Shown here in pieces: positions 51,598 through 62,100 of a DNA stretch of 64,000 nt. The stretch's first letter is position 1, and every line of letters begins with the position of its first letter. The translations under genes were made by a program, and so were the position numbers. Source of the DNA: Paramacrobiotus metropolitanus (Eukaryota; Tardigrada; Eutardigrada; Parachela; Macrobiotidae); contig NW_026570482.1 of the NCBI RefSeq assembly GCF_019649055.1, forward strand, positions 20,233-84,232, in the 5' to 3' direction. The notes under the pieces are model-generated. The model saw nothing but the letters and a program-made list of their open reading frames with translations, was not told where the DNA came from and ran no database searches.

Positions 51598-52036
51598 TCA
51601 GCCAATTTGCAAATGTCTCCGCTTTTGAAAGCGTTGTTTGTGGTAATGAAGTAAGCTCCTTAAACTTCGGGCACCCAATGTCTTCAAGATTAAACACTTC
51701 AGGCAAATAATTTTCCAAAATCTTTGCTTTTCCAATCCTTTGGCAAAAAAACGTCAAACGCGCAGGTCGTTCACCAATAAGCTCCAGCATATCCTGAATG
51801 GCACTAGCGATGTCTAAGTATAAATAATCTCCACGATTATGCCAGACAAGTCCGTGCGAGTGACGCGATTGGCTCCTAAATTCAACGCGGTAATGATTAA
51901 AGTGGATGGAATGGTGAATGTAGCACCTGCTAACACCAGTTGGGCAATCACAAAATGCCAGCTGTTTTATAAGCCGTTGGGAGCCAGCGATAAACCAATC
52001 AATATCCAAGACAACCCTCCGCTTTGAAGTCTCCAT
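51581..52036 (-). CDS. Conserved Polinton protein of unknown function (left copy)
   Basis: A 151-codon intact ORF on the minus strand. It starts METSKRRVVLDIDWF, has an HSHGLVWHN segment in its middle, and ends with LEDIGCPKFKEL and TTLSKAETFANWL. Proteins with this D-x-[DE]-x-F start and GCP-x-hydrophobic-x-x-L ... NWL end are familiar from invertebrate genomes and adintovirus/Polinton-type elements. A DEDD-exonuclease-like fold has crossed my mind but is unproven. It has a paralogue at 58,326-58,764. Its end overlaps the TBP-like gene by about 15 bp, suggesting coordinated expression, and it is divergent from the ATPase with 40 bp between start codons. Confidence 0.65.
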   Translation of the reverse strand: METSKRRVVLDIDWFIAGSQRLIKQLAFCDCPTGVSRCYIHHSIHFNHYRVEFRSQSRHSHGLVWHNRGDYLYLDIASAIQDMLELIGERPARLTFFCQRIGKAKILENYLPEVFNLEDIGCPKFKELTSLPQTTLSKAETFANWLNGENN

Positions 52037-52076
52037 ACTGTTATCGGTACGCTAGCAATAGCTCCGCCCTTTGGAA

Positions 52077-52770
52077 ATGGATTCCTTAAATAGGTATCCG
52101 CGCACGACAGCTGACTTGAGATTCCGACTACCCGCTTCGGTCCTTGTTGTGGGGCCAACGACTTCGGGGAAAACGACGTATGTTTCAAAATTAATTATGG
52201 AGCGCGATAAATTATTTGACCAACCATTTGGAAGAATTATTTTGGTGTACGGAGAAATGCAGCCAGCCTACGAAATGCTTCAGCGCAAAGTCCCTGGGAT
52301 TGAACTGACAAAAAATATTCAACAAATTGTGGAGGATGAAAATTATTTTGATGGTAAACAAAATATTTTGTTGATACTGGATGACGTGGCAAGCGGTTTG
52401 GTGAAAATGGCATTTATCTAAACTCTTCACTCAAAAAGTACACCATAAACGGCTTTGTGTATTTTTATTATTCAATAACCTATATAAACAAGGGTCTGCT
52501 ATGCGAGACGTGCATCTTAATGCGCAATATCTTATTCTGTTCAAAAATCATCGTGATGTGAACCAAATCAAGATTTTAGAAAGGCAGACTGGTTTAAAAC
52601 ATCTTAGCGAAGCTTACGAAGAAATCGGTCAGGAACCATTTCAACCTCTCATTTTGGATATGAAACCGGACACACCTGCCTATTTAAGGATTCGTTCAGC
52701 AATATTACCGGGAGAGTTGACTAAAATTTACATCAATCCACAAACGACAAACTTGCCCAAGAATGTGTGA
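52077..52770 (+). pseudogene. Polinton packaging ATPase (FtsK/HerA, A32-like), one frameshift
   Basis: ATG at 52,077 starts MDSLNRYPRTT. The Walker A motif is GPTTSGKTT (near codon 27) and Walker B is ILLILDD (near codon 104). A one-base shift near 52,417 moves the frame; the rest continues KLFTQKVHHKRL, an arginine- and Asn-containing segment (NNLYKQG ... RDVHLNAQYLILFKNHRD) and ends PKNV at 52,770. These are the landmarks of viral genome-packaging ATPases of the A32/HerA group, which pump DNA into capsids. Length about 230 aa is normal. The stop overlaps the next ATG (ATGTGTGA). Confidence 0.9.
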
Positions 52771-53087
52771 TCAGATTTTAAAAGACTTTGCACCGTTTCT
52801 TCTTACCCTGCGATCGCTGAAACCCAAGCAGCGTCGTTTTCTTTTGGAAAATATTTCGAAACGACAACTTCGCTGTTTTGAAGAAATTTGTTTGAATTTG
52901 GTGAAGAATTCAGTGCCTCTTACCACCGATCAGCTAAAGGTGTGTCAGCGTTGGCGTCGACCATTAAAGCTGATTGCCCTCAAAAAATATCTTTACGAAG
53001 CAAGAGGGAATTTTATTACAGCGCGGAGGTTCACCTGCGGTTCTACCTGTATTGGCAGCTGTTTTGGGAACTGCTTTACTGAAATGA
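52763..53087 (+). pseudogene. Small conserved Polinton protein with hydrophobic Gly-rich end, frameshifted
   Basis: ATG at 52,763 overlaps the ATPase stop. The N-terminal 75 residues are helical and basic (LKPKQRRFLLENISKRQLRCFEEICLNLV). Near 53,010 a one-base shift is needed to reach the frame that ends RGGSPAVLPVLAAVLGTALLK and stops at 53,085-53,087. A GG-plus-hydrophobic C-terminus is usual in this short Polinton/adintovirus ORF, which resembles adenovirus core/pX-type proteins. The uncorrected frame runs by chance through into the next gene, giving a false 208-codon fusion. Function is unknown, presumably virion-related. Confidence 0.6.
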
Positions 53088-53389
53088 AACCGGAAGTGCA
53101 TTATATTGTTCCCGCGAGCGAAATGAAAAGACTTGCAAGTGACACGGTTGGTCGTATCGTAACGGATGTCCAATTACAACAGCAGCCTACTGAAGTTGTT
53201 GATATTGTAAAACTGGACGATTTGATGAGAGATGTAATTTCACGGAATACGCTAAGCGAATGGGAGAAAGCGGAACTGTTATCAAGAAATTTGGCTCGGT
53301 TTTTGGCGCTGAAAGAGTCGGCGTTTGGCCCTGACCAAATGGTTATTCCGCCTCCAGCATCTGTGCCCCCATTCCAGTACAACTATTAA
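53084..53389 (+). CDS. Small conserved Polinton ORF downstream, unknown function
   Basis: ATG at 53,084 overlaps the previous TGA (ATGA). The 101-residue product has DDLMRDVISRNTLSEWEKAELLSRNLARFL, a helical pair with the LS..EKA pattern that I associate with a short Polinton/adintovirus protein. It ends in a Pro-rich stretch (PPPASVPPFQYNY). Downstream, to about 53,570, other frames read basic Pro-rich sequence (PAKRKRAKREVFDE) that may be its displaced C-terminus. Role unknown. Confidence 0.55.
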   Translation: MKPEVHYIVPASEMKRLASDTVGRIVTDVQLQQQPTEVVDIVKLDDLMRDVISRNTLSEWEKAELLSRNLARFLALKESAFGPDQMVIPPPASVPPFQYNY

Positions 53390-53647
53390 AGAAGCCGTGG
53401 GTACCCCTAATATGCCTGATCGTATGTTAGACGCTTTCCTCCTATTCCACCTGCACCCCGGCAAAACGCAAGCGTGCAAAGCGAGAAGTATTTGATGAAA
53501 CACTTGCAAGTCGAAGGTCCCATCGGTTCAAGAACCAAATCCCAGTTCAACTGGATGACTATTAATAACAAATGAGTGGTGGATGCGTTCCCTTTTCTTT
53601 GTCTTTGGGTGAAGGTATGACATGGAACTGCACATCTAGCTGTTGCG

Positions 53648-54615
53648 ATGGATCAAGCAGTAGCGACGACGAACACGATGGCCAATCTACTGCTACGACA
53701 AGCGTATCTGAACCCTCAGCACCCGGGCAGCTTAACGGGGATTCAAAAGTTTCGCAGCCACTTTCCACAAGCACCAAACTATCAACAAACGCGGGAACAG
53801 CTGGAGCATCTGGATCCATATACAGTCCACAAATCTCGACGCAAAAAATTCAAAAGAAACCCCGTAGTTGTCTCAAACCTACTGGAGCAATATCAAGCCG
53901 ATCTGGCAGACATGTCAAAATATGCGAAGCAGAACAAAGGATACCGTTGGATATTGTTTGTGATCGACGTCTTCAGCAAGAAAGTAAGCTGTCAACTACT
54001 AAAGAATAAAAGCGGTCCTGAAGTAAAACTTGGATTGGAAAAGGTGTTTGCAGAACTCGGAGCTCCAATTAAATTACAAACTGACAAAGGTCTTGAATTT
54101 TACAAAAATTTAAGAATTTTTGACGGCCAAAAAAAGTTTTCCTGTTCTCTTCTGAAAATAAAGCAATCAAAGCATCCTTAGCTGAAAATGGCATACGCAA
54201 TCTCAAGAAACGCATATGGAAATTATTTCGACACCGACAGTCAAAAGTGTACTGGGACGTTCTGGGAGATTTGGTAAACAGTTACAACAGCGCAATTCAT
54301 TCCTCGCATAAAGTCACGCCTAATGAGGTTACCCAGTCCAATTCTCTGCGAATATTCAATCGACTATATGCAGAATTATTATTGGGAAAACAGAAAACGC
54401 CAAAGTACAGCGTAGGTGACACAGTACGAGTAGCCATCGACAAAACACTTTTTGAAAAAGGATATGAGTCAACATTTAAGGAGGAAATTTACAAGATACA
54501 CCAAGTATTACCACAACAGCCAGAGCCCCTCTACGTATTAGTGGATGAAGACGGAGACTTAATTCGTGGGAAATATTACGAAGCCGAACTCAGTCGCGTC
54601 AGAAATGGCACATAA
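53648..54615 (+). pseudogene. Polinton retroviral-type integrase, one frameshift
   Basis: From ATG 53,648 the N-terminus reads LLRQAYLNPQHPGSL and DPYTVHK, typical of Polinton integrase. The catalytic core has the first Asp in YQADLADM, IDVFSKK, and the second Asp in LQTDKGLEF. A shift in the A-run at about 54,130-54,137 leads to the third block with Glu in SLAENGIRNLKKRIW; the usual ERFNRTLK is altered here. The C-terminus (about 54,390-54,600) is an SH3/chromodomain-like region (YSVGDTVRVAIDK ... PLYVLVDEDGD). It would join the linear element to target DNA with a 6-bp staggered cut. Confidence 0.9.
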
Positions 54616-55536
54616 TAGCTTTTATGTCACGCTTCCATCTGATGCCTGTATGCAGCAGTTCCCAAAGAATAATGCAGCTGAATGGACAACAAAGTTAAAG
54701 AGCGTGATATCCCTACCAGGACAATGGGAAATGGCATTGGTGGAAATACAGTATCCTAATTCAATGTACAATTTACCCAGTCCCCAAACCCTGCACGTAG
54801 ACCAAATTACTTCTATGGATAGCAACGGTGTTTTCGCTATGGAGCGGGATACAATTACGGTACCTGCAGGAATCTATGAGAAAAGTGACATCATTAATTT
54901 TATCAACGGTAAAGTACCACGGTTAAAGCCATTTCGCGATTCTGCAGCGGAAAACAGGCGGCTTTCCAACTAGAATTAGTAGCAACCGAGCCCAAGCTCA
55001 AAGTGAAATTTCCCAGCGTACGTGTTTTTCTGGATTTTCCTCCCTCATCTTTGCATCTATCCCGTATGCTTGGATTTAAAGAACGACGATTTTCTGCTGC
55101 ACAGTCTGAACAATATGAGAATTTTTTGATGGAAAAAACGAATTTTGCTTCCGCAGCTACAACACTGTCCGACCAGCTGAAAGCCTTGGCAGAGTTGCAG
55201 CTGTTGGAGACGTCTATAACAATGACAGCAGATAAGCCCGTAAATATGCACATTGGGAACCAATCAATTTTTGTCTACTGCAACAAGTGCGACTACAATA
55301 TTGTGGGCGATGAAACTATGCAGCTTTTGCGCGCTTTCCCCATTAAAGCAAGTGTTCCTCGCTTCGAAATTGTTTCGGAAAGGTTTGAGGATCCACATTA
55401 TCTACCTGTTTTATACGATCGACTGGACACTATTGATATCAACATTGCAACTGATCTCGGAGAAGCGGCAATTTTTCAGACTGGAAAGTCAATGGTAAAG
55501 CTACATTTTCGGCCCATCCAGTATAACTATCGCTAA
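54605..55536 (+). pseudogene. Polinton minor capsid (penton-type) protein, one frameshift
   Basis: ATG at 54,605 overlaps the integrase end. The start MAHNSFYVTLPSDACMQQFP and W-E-M-A-L-V-E-I-Q-Y-P block are the signature of the Polinton minor capsid or penton-like jelly-roll protein. A shift near 54,955 changes frame; the second frame carries the rest (VFLDFPPSSLHLSRMLGF ... IFVYCNKCDYNIVGD) to a stop at 55,536. Total about 310 aa, normal for the family. It should form the vertices of a virion. The two parts are otherwise free of stops. Confidence 0.85.
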
Positions 55537-55539
55537 AAA

Positions 55540-56007
55540 ATGCCAGTAATCCTCTTTGAGCCGTCACCATCGTTCTATCTGGATTTATTTTCGGGGGCCG
55601 CCACGGGTGCTGGTAGCCAGCATGGCTATGGAACCGTCATGACACGCTATCGCGGGAGTTTAATCCAAAATGGCAGTGGATTTATGCTGCCCAATTTTCT
55701 GCGCGCAATGTTTAGTAAGTTAGCGCATTTTGCTGCCCCGGTTATTAAAGCAGCGGCACCACATGCCAGAGCAGCAATGGAAGCAGCAAAGCCTCACTTA
55801 CGCGACGCAGCGACAACAGTTCTTAGTGAGACATCCAGGAAGGTAGGAGAGAAAATTTCGGAAGCGTTAACTGCGCAACCTCAACAGCAAGGAGGCATTA
55901 AACGGCTCAAGCAGCAGCACAAGAGGACAAAGAAGATAAAGAAACCTTGTTTCCGACTTAAACGGCTTAAACGGATTCCTCCAAGAGAATTTGAGGACGC
56001 ATTTTAA
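55540..56007 (+). CDS. Polinton pVI-like virion protein
   Basis: An intact 155-codon ORF between the two capsid genes. It has a Gly-rich N-terminal part (ATGAGSQHGYGTVMTRYRGSL ... NGSGFMLPNF), an amphipathic Ala/Lys-rich helix (APVIKAAAPHARAAMEAAKP), then a very basic tail (RLKQQHKRTKKIKK) and a final EFEDAF. This arrangement matches the small Polinton/adintovirus protein likened to adenovirus pVI, thought to be a membrane-active or cement protein inside the capsid. The next ATG follows its stop by 1 bp. Confidence 0.65.
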   Translation: MPVILFEPSPSFYLDLFSGAATGAGSQHGYGTVMTRYRGSLIQNGSGFMLPNFLRAMFSKLAHFAAPVIKAAAPHARAAMEAAKPHLRDAATTVLSETSRKVGEKISEALTAQPQQQGGIKRLKQQHKRTKKIKKPCFRLKRLKRIPPREFEDAF

Positions 56008-56008
56008 A

Positions 56009-57342
56009 ATGGCTTTTATTCCGGAAGGAAGTGTACCAGCTATGCAGGTCGAGTCGGATTTATTCTCCGTTCCGGCCACTCTAGCGGATTTTGTGCGGAC
56101 AGAGGAAGAACGCATTTTACCGACCTCTGGCCAAACAGAAGAAATTAGTTCTGGGGAAATTTCTTTTTACATTCCCCATCAACGTCGGCGCTGCTAGTGC
56201 TACCGGAAATTACGCTAGAAATGGATATTGCAATCAAAAAGCAAATTGCAGGACTTGGTGCGGCTACGCATGTTGAAAACACGGATCTGGTAGCACCAGT
56301 GAACTTGATAGCGCATTCTATATTCAGCTCGGTAGAGGTAACAATGGCCAACCGCCTGATAACTAATTCGACCCCATTGTATGCCTACCGAGCTTACTTG
56401 GAAAATTTGTTGGGTTACACACCGGCTGCCCTAAAAAGCCAGGCAACAAGTGCTGGATTTTATATAGACACCCCCGGGTACCTAGAAGATCATGCCAATA
56501 ACGCTGGAGAAGTAACGCGGAAAGCCATGTTTGTGACCAACGAGTACGTCCCATTCAGCGCCAAATTATGTACGGACATTTTTCAGCAGGGAAAAAATTT
56601 AATCAAAGGTGTACCGCTACATGTGCGCCTCATTTTGAATAAGCCGGAATTCTACCTGCGGTCATATGCCAATCTTCCAGTGGATACTTTTAAAGCATAC
56701 ATTCGCAATCCGCGGCTGTACGTCAAACGCTTCGTGCCCAATCCGGCATATTTGTCTGCGCTTACTGCCCAATTATCAACAAAAACTGTGAAATACCCTA
56801 TTGAGCGAGTGTGTATGCGTGTTAATGATATTGGAACGATTCAGAGCACGGTGCTGGCTAATTTACATATTGGAGCAGTACCCAAATGTGTTTTTGTGGG
56901 ATTTGTGAAAAGCTCGAGTTTTCACGGGCTGCGCCGAGGTAATCCATTTAACTTTGAACATTTCAACCTCAACTATATAAGTGTCGAAGTCGACGGACAA
57001 TCGTACCCCGCACAAGCCTACCGACCAAATTTCGCCACGGGTGATTATTTGCAATCATATGACGGTCTGTTGGAGACGCTTGGCCGCTTGCACGCACCGG
57101 ACGAGGCGCTGCCTTTCGACCGTAAAGCATTTGCGGAAGGATTTGCTATTTGGGGATTCGATCTGACACCTTCACGGACAGGCCGGGGACCGATGAGCAC
57201 CGTGCGCCAGGGAAATCTATCAATCCGCCTGCAGTTCGCCGCCCAATTAACTGAACCAATTATGGCCATTACGATGATGGTGTGGGATAATATTATTGAA
57301 GTCAATTCACATCGCCAGCTCATTGCGGATTTTACGGCGTAA
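56009..57342 (+). pseudogene. Polinton major capsid protein (double jelly roll), one frameshift
   Basis: ATG at 56,009 opens MAFIPEGSVPAMQVESDLFSV; the ESDLFSVP start is characteristic of Polinton hexon-like proteins. A one-base shift near 56,183 moves to the frame that continues with VAPVNLIAHSIFSSVEVTM, YAYRAYLENLLGY and FYIDTPG, then the second jelly roll with RLILNKPEFYLRSY and the C-terminal YDGLLETLG and GFDLTP. It ends at 57,342. About 440 aa, in the lower range for the family. It would form the pseudo-hexameric capsid lattice. No other break is seen. Confidence 0.9.
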
Positions 57343-57566
57343 AAACCTAACGTAAGTGTTTGTAAGCCTTAAAAAATATCGTGTTGTTGCCTGCGCGGTA
57401 AGCTTCAGGGTCGCCAGCGGGGGTGGGCGCGCCGTCGGCCCCTATTGACGCTGAAGTGAATCGTTACGGAAATGGTAAACAATGGGCGACCGGAGCGCTT
57501 CGCGCTCTCGGTCGCCCGTTGTTTACAGGACAAAGTTTAAAAAAAAAATTTAAAATTTTATTTTTA
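57343..57566 (+). promoter_or_regulatory. Structured spacer with two strong stem-loops between capsid and protease genes
   Basis: A near-perfect stem-loop at 57,474-57,527 pairs GTAAACAA with TTGTTTAC, and GGGCGACCG with CGGTCGCCC, GAGCG with CGCTC, around a short CTTCG loop. Just upstream, CTTCAGGGTC near 57,403 pairs with GACGCTGAAG near 57,447. These could stop or pause transcription, shape RNA ends, or be a replication signal. Confidence 0.6.
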
Positions 57567-58106
57567 ATGCAGATTGGCACTACAATGGACACTGCTGAGA
57601 TTGATTACGTGCTACGTTCAAGTACCGTGACGAGAGACGCTTTCATTGGTGTATTCGCTGCGGATATGCTACCATCGTCGCTGCCAGCCAAGCTACCATG
57701 GGCATGCGTTGTCAATACTGACGAAGCTGCGAAACCTGGCTCGCATTGGCTGGCGTTCTACCAGGCTACACCAGGACAGCTGGAATATTTTGACTCTTAC
57801 GGTCATGAACCGCATTACTACGGTCACCACATTGAAACTTTTTGCAAGAACGCGGGCATAGTTATTTCACAAGCGCATCGTTTACAAATGGAATGGAGTA
57901 CCGTTTGTGGACAGTACTGCTGCTTTTTTATTCTAAAACGATGCTCCGGCGAGTCATTCACTTCTCTTATTCATTTATTTACCAATAGCAAAGCTTCGAA
58001 TGATCGAATGGTTTGTGCTTATGTTAATTATTATTTTAATTTAAAAACTGTTGTCCGTGATAACTCTTTGCTTATTCAGTCTGTTTTCCGCCAGATAATG
58101 CAATAA
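57567..58106 (+). CDS. Polinton adenovirus-type (C5/Ulp1-like) cysteine protease
   Basis: ATG at 57,567 or 57,585 starts the product; the second (MDTAEIDYVLRSS) fits the family start better. Catalytic His is in GSHWLAFY, the acidic partner in EYFDSYG, and Gln plus the nucleophile Cys in STVCGQYCCFF. The region between stop-free ends is 175-180 aa, normal for Polinton PRO. It should process capsid and core proteins during virion maturation. No break is seen. The C-terminal lobe (FTSLIHLF ... NDRMVCAYVN) is typical. Confidence 0.9.
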   Translation: MQIGTTMDTAEIDYVLRSSTVTRDAFIGVFAADMLPSSLPAKLPWACVVNTDEAAKPGSHWLAFYQATPGQLEYFDSYGHEPHYYGHHIETFCKNAGIVISQAHRLQMEWSTVCGQYCCFFILKRCSGESFTSLIHLFTNSKASNDRMVCAYVNYYFNLKTVVRDNSLLIQSVFRQIMQ

Positions 58107-58325
58107 AGTCACGTCATCAACGCCAGATTTTTCACGTACTGTTTGTATATGATTAAAAATAATTTGTTGTGCACCAAAATATTTTGCGGTCCAGCGTGAC
58201 TTCGCGCTGCATCTGTTTTGATGCACATAAAATACCCCAGTCAGTGGACAATTTTCAGATGCAACACAGTTTTCATCTCATTACGCAGCGGAAATTAACG
58301 ATTTCTAAAGCTGTTCTGTTCAAAA
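58107..58325. other. Spacer without a gene
   Basis: A short AT-rich spacer with no supported ORF. Confidence 0.4.
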
Positions 58326-58764
58326 ATGGTTTACCATATTGTTGTAGACATTAAGTGGTATGCGCTTAATGGGAAGCCAATTATTACGTCACTTGCAATA
58401 AGTTCTGTCGAATTTTATTGCCTTTATTATACCACATTTGCGCTAGCGCCAAGCAATTACATTGTAAATAAATATGGCGTTTGTTCTTCGGATATTGATG
58501 CTGTGTTCGATAAAGCTTTCAGAGTTAGAACAGCAGATAAGTCGAGCGTTTAAAAATTATCTTCGCTACGTTGACGATCCTGCCGATGTCGTTTTCTATG
58601 CAAAAGGGGGGCAAAAGTGTCTTATTCTTCAAGAACTGATTAAATCTGATGTCATTAATCTTGATACACTGGGCTGTCCGCGTTTTGCCGATCTATGCAA
58701 CGACAAGTGTTACAGTCCTAATAAAGCTCAAGCTTACTCTAACTGGATGCTGGACACCATTTAA
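58326..58764 (+). pseudogene. Paralogue of the unknown Polinton protein (right copy), frameshifted
   Basis: It starts MVYHIVVDIKWYALNGKPIITSL, parallel to VVLDIDWFIAGSQRLIKQL of the left copy, and after one shift at about 58,500-58,550 ends INLDTLGCPRFADL ... NKAQAYSNWML, parallel to NLEDIGCPKFKEL ... SKAETFANWL. The two copies are diverged, lie at opposite sides of the core genes and on opposite strands. The second acidic residue of the D-x-[DE] start is Lys here, so any catalytic reading would fail for this copy. Confidence 0.6.
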
Positions 58765-58793
58765 AAAGTCGTACGAAATGCCTGCTTTGCCGT

Positions 58794-59050
58794 ATGCCGA
58801 TTCCAGAAGAAAAGGTCACGTTCGACAGCAACGACGCTGCCGCAGATCAAGACCAGATAAGAATTCTTACTGGGGTATGCGCAAATATATTTCGCTCTTT
58901 TACAAAGATTTCGAAGGGGTCTATGTTATTGCAGATGACCGAGGTAACAGACGCTGCATCCGCTGTGGTGCTGTATTTCCCACCGATACCGATTGCAGTG
59001 AAGAAAGTACTCACGCGGATATTAGCACGCCAAGAATTTCTAGTGCATGA
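58794..59050 (+). pseudogene. Small Polinton ORF with a possible BED-like zinc finger
   Basis: ATG at 58,794 opens an acidic start (MPIPEEKVTFDSNDAAADQD). A one-base shift near 58,875 leads to a frame reading YISLFYKDFEGVYVIADD and CIRCGAVFPTD ... STHAD, with C-x2-C and a later His in a spacing like a degenerate BED or C2H finger. Only one His is convincing. It may be a DNA-binding accessory protein; the assignment is weak. Confidence 0.35.
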
Positions 59051-59125
59051 ATCAGTGTAAACTGCTTAACTAACTGTACCCCGTTACAAAATGCTGTGCG
59101 GGAATTTGTTCTCGTTCAAGTCAGT

Positions 59126-59133
59126 TATATAAA
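59126..59133 (+). promoter_or_regulatory. TATA box of the polymerase gene
   Basis: TATATAAA in CAGTTATATAAAGTGG lies 58 bp upstream of the ATG at 59,184 and matches the octamer at both element ends. Confidence 0.55.
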
Positions 59134-59183
59134 GTGGCATCTTTGTCGCTAGCAACTTTCTTTGGCCATATTTTGCCTTCATC

Positions 59184-62100
59184 ATGGCGCAAACCCTGAC
59201 TTATCCGCAGAATTGTTTGACCCCGGCACCAGTGCTGAAACTGACTTTGCTGATAGTGCTCTTTTCAATCATAATTATGCGCTTCTCGATCACAATTATT
59301 TTATACCTCCGGCTCCGGTCGATGTGCCAGTACAGAACCTAGAAGAACTTGATCCGGATTTGTATGATATTAAAGATTATTATGAGTTGGAAAAAACGGG
59401 AGCTAAATATTCACAGAAATTTTCAGTGTCGTTTGAAACCTATAAATGTGTGATACACGGTCTGGATAATTTTTCATTTAAATACGCGATTAAAACCATA
59501 ACACTTTTATTGAAAGACATTCTGGATACCGTGATTTCGGCAATTCCAGCCCACAATTTGGTTAGAATTCGCTTGTATCAAAACGCACTGCAATACCCAA
59601 TTTGGATGCCACCTATCCAACGCGATCAGCTGAGTGTTGAAAGATGGATGACAACGATTCGGAGAATCTTGAATTCAAATCAGGCGTTTTTATTGGATGA
59701 ATCTTTTGAATTGTCTGTGCAGCATGCGGATATTCCAACTGGGTCGTGCAGAAAAAATGTTTCGAAGCTGTTATGTCAAATACTGGACAAGAACCAATGC
59801 ATTACACAAATCCGCAACACGGAGTGCTTGTGTATGGCGCGAGCTATTGTGGTCGCTAAGGCGCATGCAGATGGCGATAAAACAATGTATACAAAGCTTT
59901 ACCGAACGAAGAAGTTGCAGACGGAAAAGACCAAGGAGTTGCTGCAGGCTGCGCAAATGCCAGATAGAGAATTCAGTGTGGAGGATATCCCTCGATTTGA
60001 AATCACTTTACCAAATTATCAATTTATTGTAGTCTCGGTGGACCATGGAAACTCAATTGTGTACTGCGGCGCGTACTGTGAAAAACGGATCATGCTGCTG
60101 CATCATGATCATCATTTTGACGTGCTAACATCCCTGCCCGCGTATTTTGAACAACAGTATTATTGCTACCGCTGTATGAAGGGCTACAACAAAAGGCAGA
60201 ACCACAGATGTGAGTTCAAGTGTCATCAGTGTTTATCTGTATCCTGCCCTATGGACAAGCTTCAGAACATCCACTGTCCTGACTGTAATCGCGATTTCCA
60301 TGGGCAAGAAAGTTTTAACACGCATAAGTCGGGAAGCAGTCCAATCTGCGCAAAGTTCTTTGTTTGTGAATTATGTAAATCGTTTATTTCCATGGTGAAT
60401 CGTCGAATGAGGACCAATTATGACTTGCCACAAAATTATCCGCTTTACGATGACGGCGACAAGGAAAACGATGATATTGAACTGGATATTGACGACCAAC
60501 AACATCGGTGTGGTGAAGTTTTTTGCCCAACGTGCTCCTTGTTCTACATGCCCGAAGACAACCATATATGCTACATGCAACCCATTGAGCTCACAGACAG
60601 AGAAAAGGCTAAACACCTAAACGATAAGCTAGCGTACTTTGATCTTGAAACGTTTCAAGATGAGGCAGGTGATTTCAAAGTGAATTTAGCGGTCATAGCA
60701 ACAAAAGACGAGAAATTTGTCCTTCCGGAAGATGGAAATATTAGCGGTGATATTTCAAGTGCTTTGGGGGAATTCATCTTTAGCGAACGCTTTCGTGGGT
60801 AGACCTTTATTGCACACAACTTAAAGGTAAACAATGTCAAAACTTCATAAGCAATCATAAGCTTTTGTTGACAAAAAGATACTTTTAGGGATTTGACGGG
60901 TATTTTCTGCTAAACTATCTAATCAAGAACGGAATTATTCCACACCCATTGATTTTTAACGGGAGCAAGGTTGTGCAGATGGATATTTCAAAACTTCAAA
61001 ATAAAATTCCGTGACTCTATGAATTATGTGCCGTCATCGTTAAAAAATTTTGCCAAAGCATTCGGTTTGCAAGAAACCAAAGGAGACTTTCCTCACAAAC
61101 TTAATCAGCCAGAAAATTGGAACAAAATTCTTCCATGGCCAGATCGACACGATTACGGTTACCAGCTCATGAAAAAGAAAGAACGTAAACGTTTCATAAA
61201 GTGGTTCCGTAAAGAGCGACGCCGTCACAACAATCAATTTGACTTTAATGCTCACTTTATTGGGTATGTATAATATGTCATTTACTCCGGCCGCCGTATT
61301 TAGTTATTTAGCTCTGTTATAGATATTGTTCGCAAGATGTTCTTGTTCTCCAACAAGCATGTGAGAAGTTTCGAACTCTCTTCCAACAAGTGACGAATGG
61401 ATTGTGTCCATTTGCTTCAGGCCTTACCACCCCTGGAATGTGTAATTATTTTTGGAGAGCGCGGATGTTAAAGAAAAACCAAATTGCGCTGATTGGCCCC
61501 CCTGGACAAGGTAAAAAATCTTCGGCCAAAGGAGATCGTTGGCTCCGATGGATTGAAATGGACAACGATATACAACTCCAGCGCGAGGTCCGAATCGGCC
61601 CTTGGACAGTAGATGGTTTCGACCCAAGGAATAAAACCGTTTATGAGTTTCTAGGTAAATTAGATGAACAACGAATTTTAGCAAATACAGAAAGTTTTGA
61701 TATGATTGTGATTGTTCTTTTAAGGTTGTATGTGGCACGGTTGCAGCGACTGCACGACGAAAAGTACACTGCATCCATTTCTTAATCGCCCCATGGAAGA
61801 AATCAACAAAGCGACTGACTCACGCCTTGACGCAATAAAAGCTATGGGTTATGCTCTTGTTTCAATCTGGGAGCACGAATACGATGCGCGCCTAGCAGCA
61901 GACATGAAATTCAAACGAGTCATCGAGTTAGCAAAAGTTGAAGAGCCTATGCACCCACGAGATGCATTCACCGGTGGCCGAACAAACGCTATCAAACTGT
62001 ACCACAAATGTGCGCCAGGCGAAAAATCTATTCCTCGACGTTATTAGCGAGTACCCTTACATCAATAAAATCTGCCTTATCCAGTGGGAGCTCCTGTCAT

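Noticed and set aside
51581-52036. Reading the Polinton unknown protein as a DEDD exonuclease
   Set aside because: Only a D-x-[DE]-like start is suggestive, and the paralogue lacks the second acidic residue; kept as unknown.
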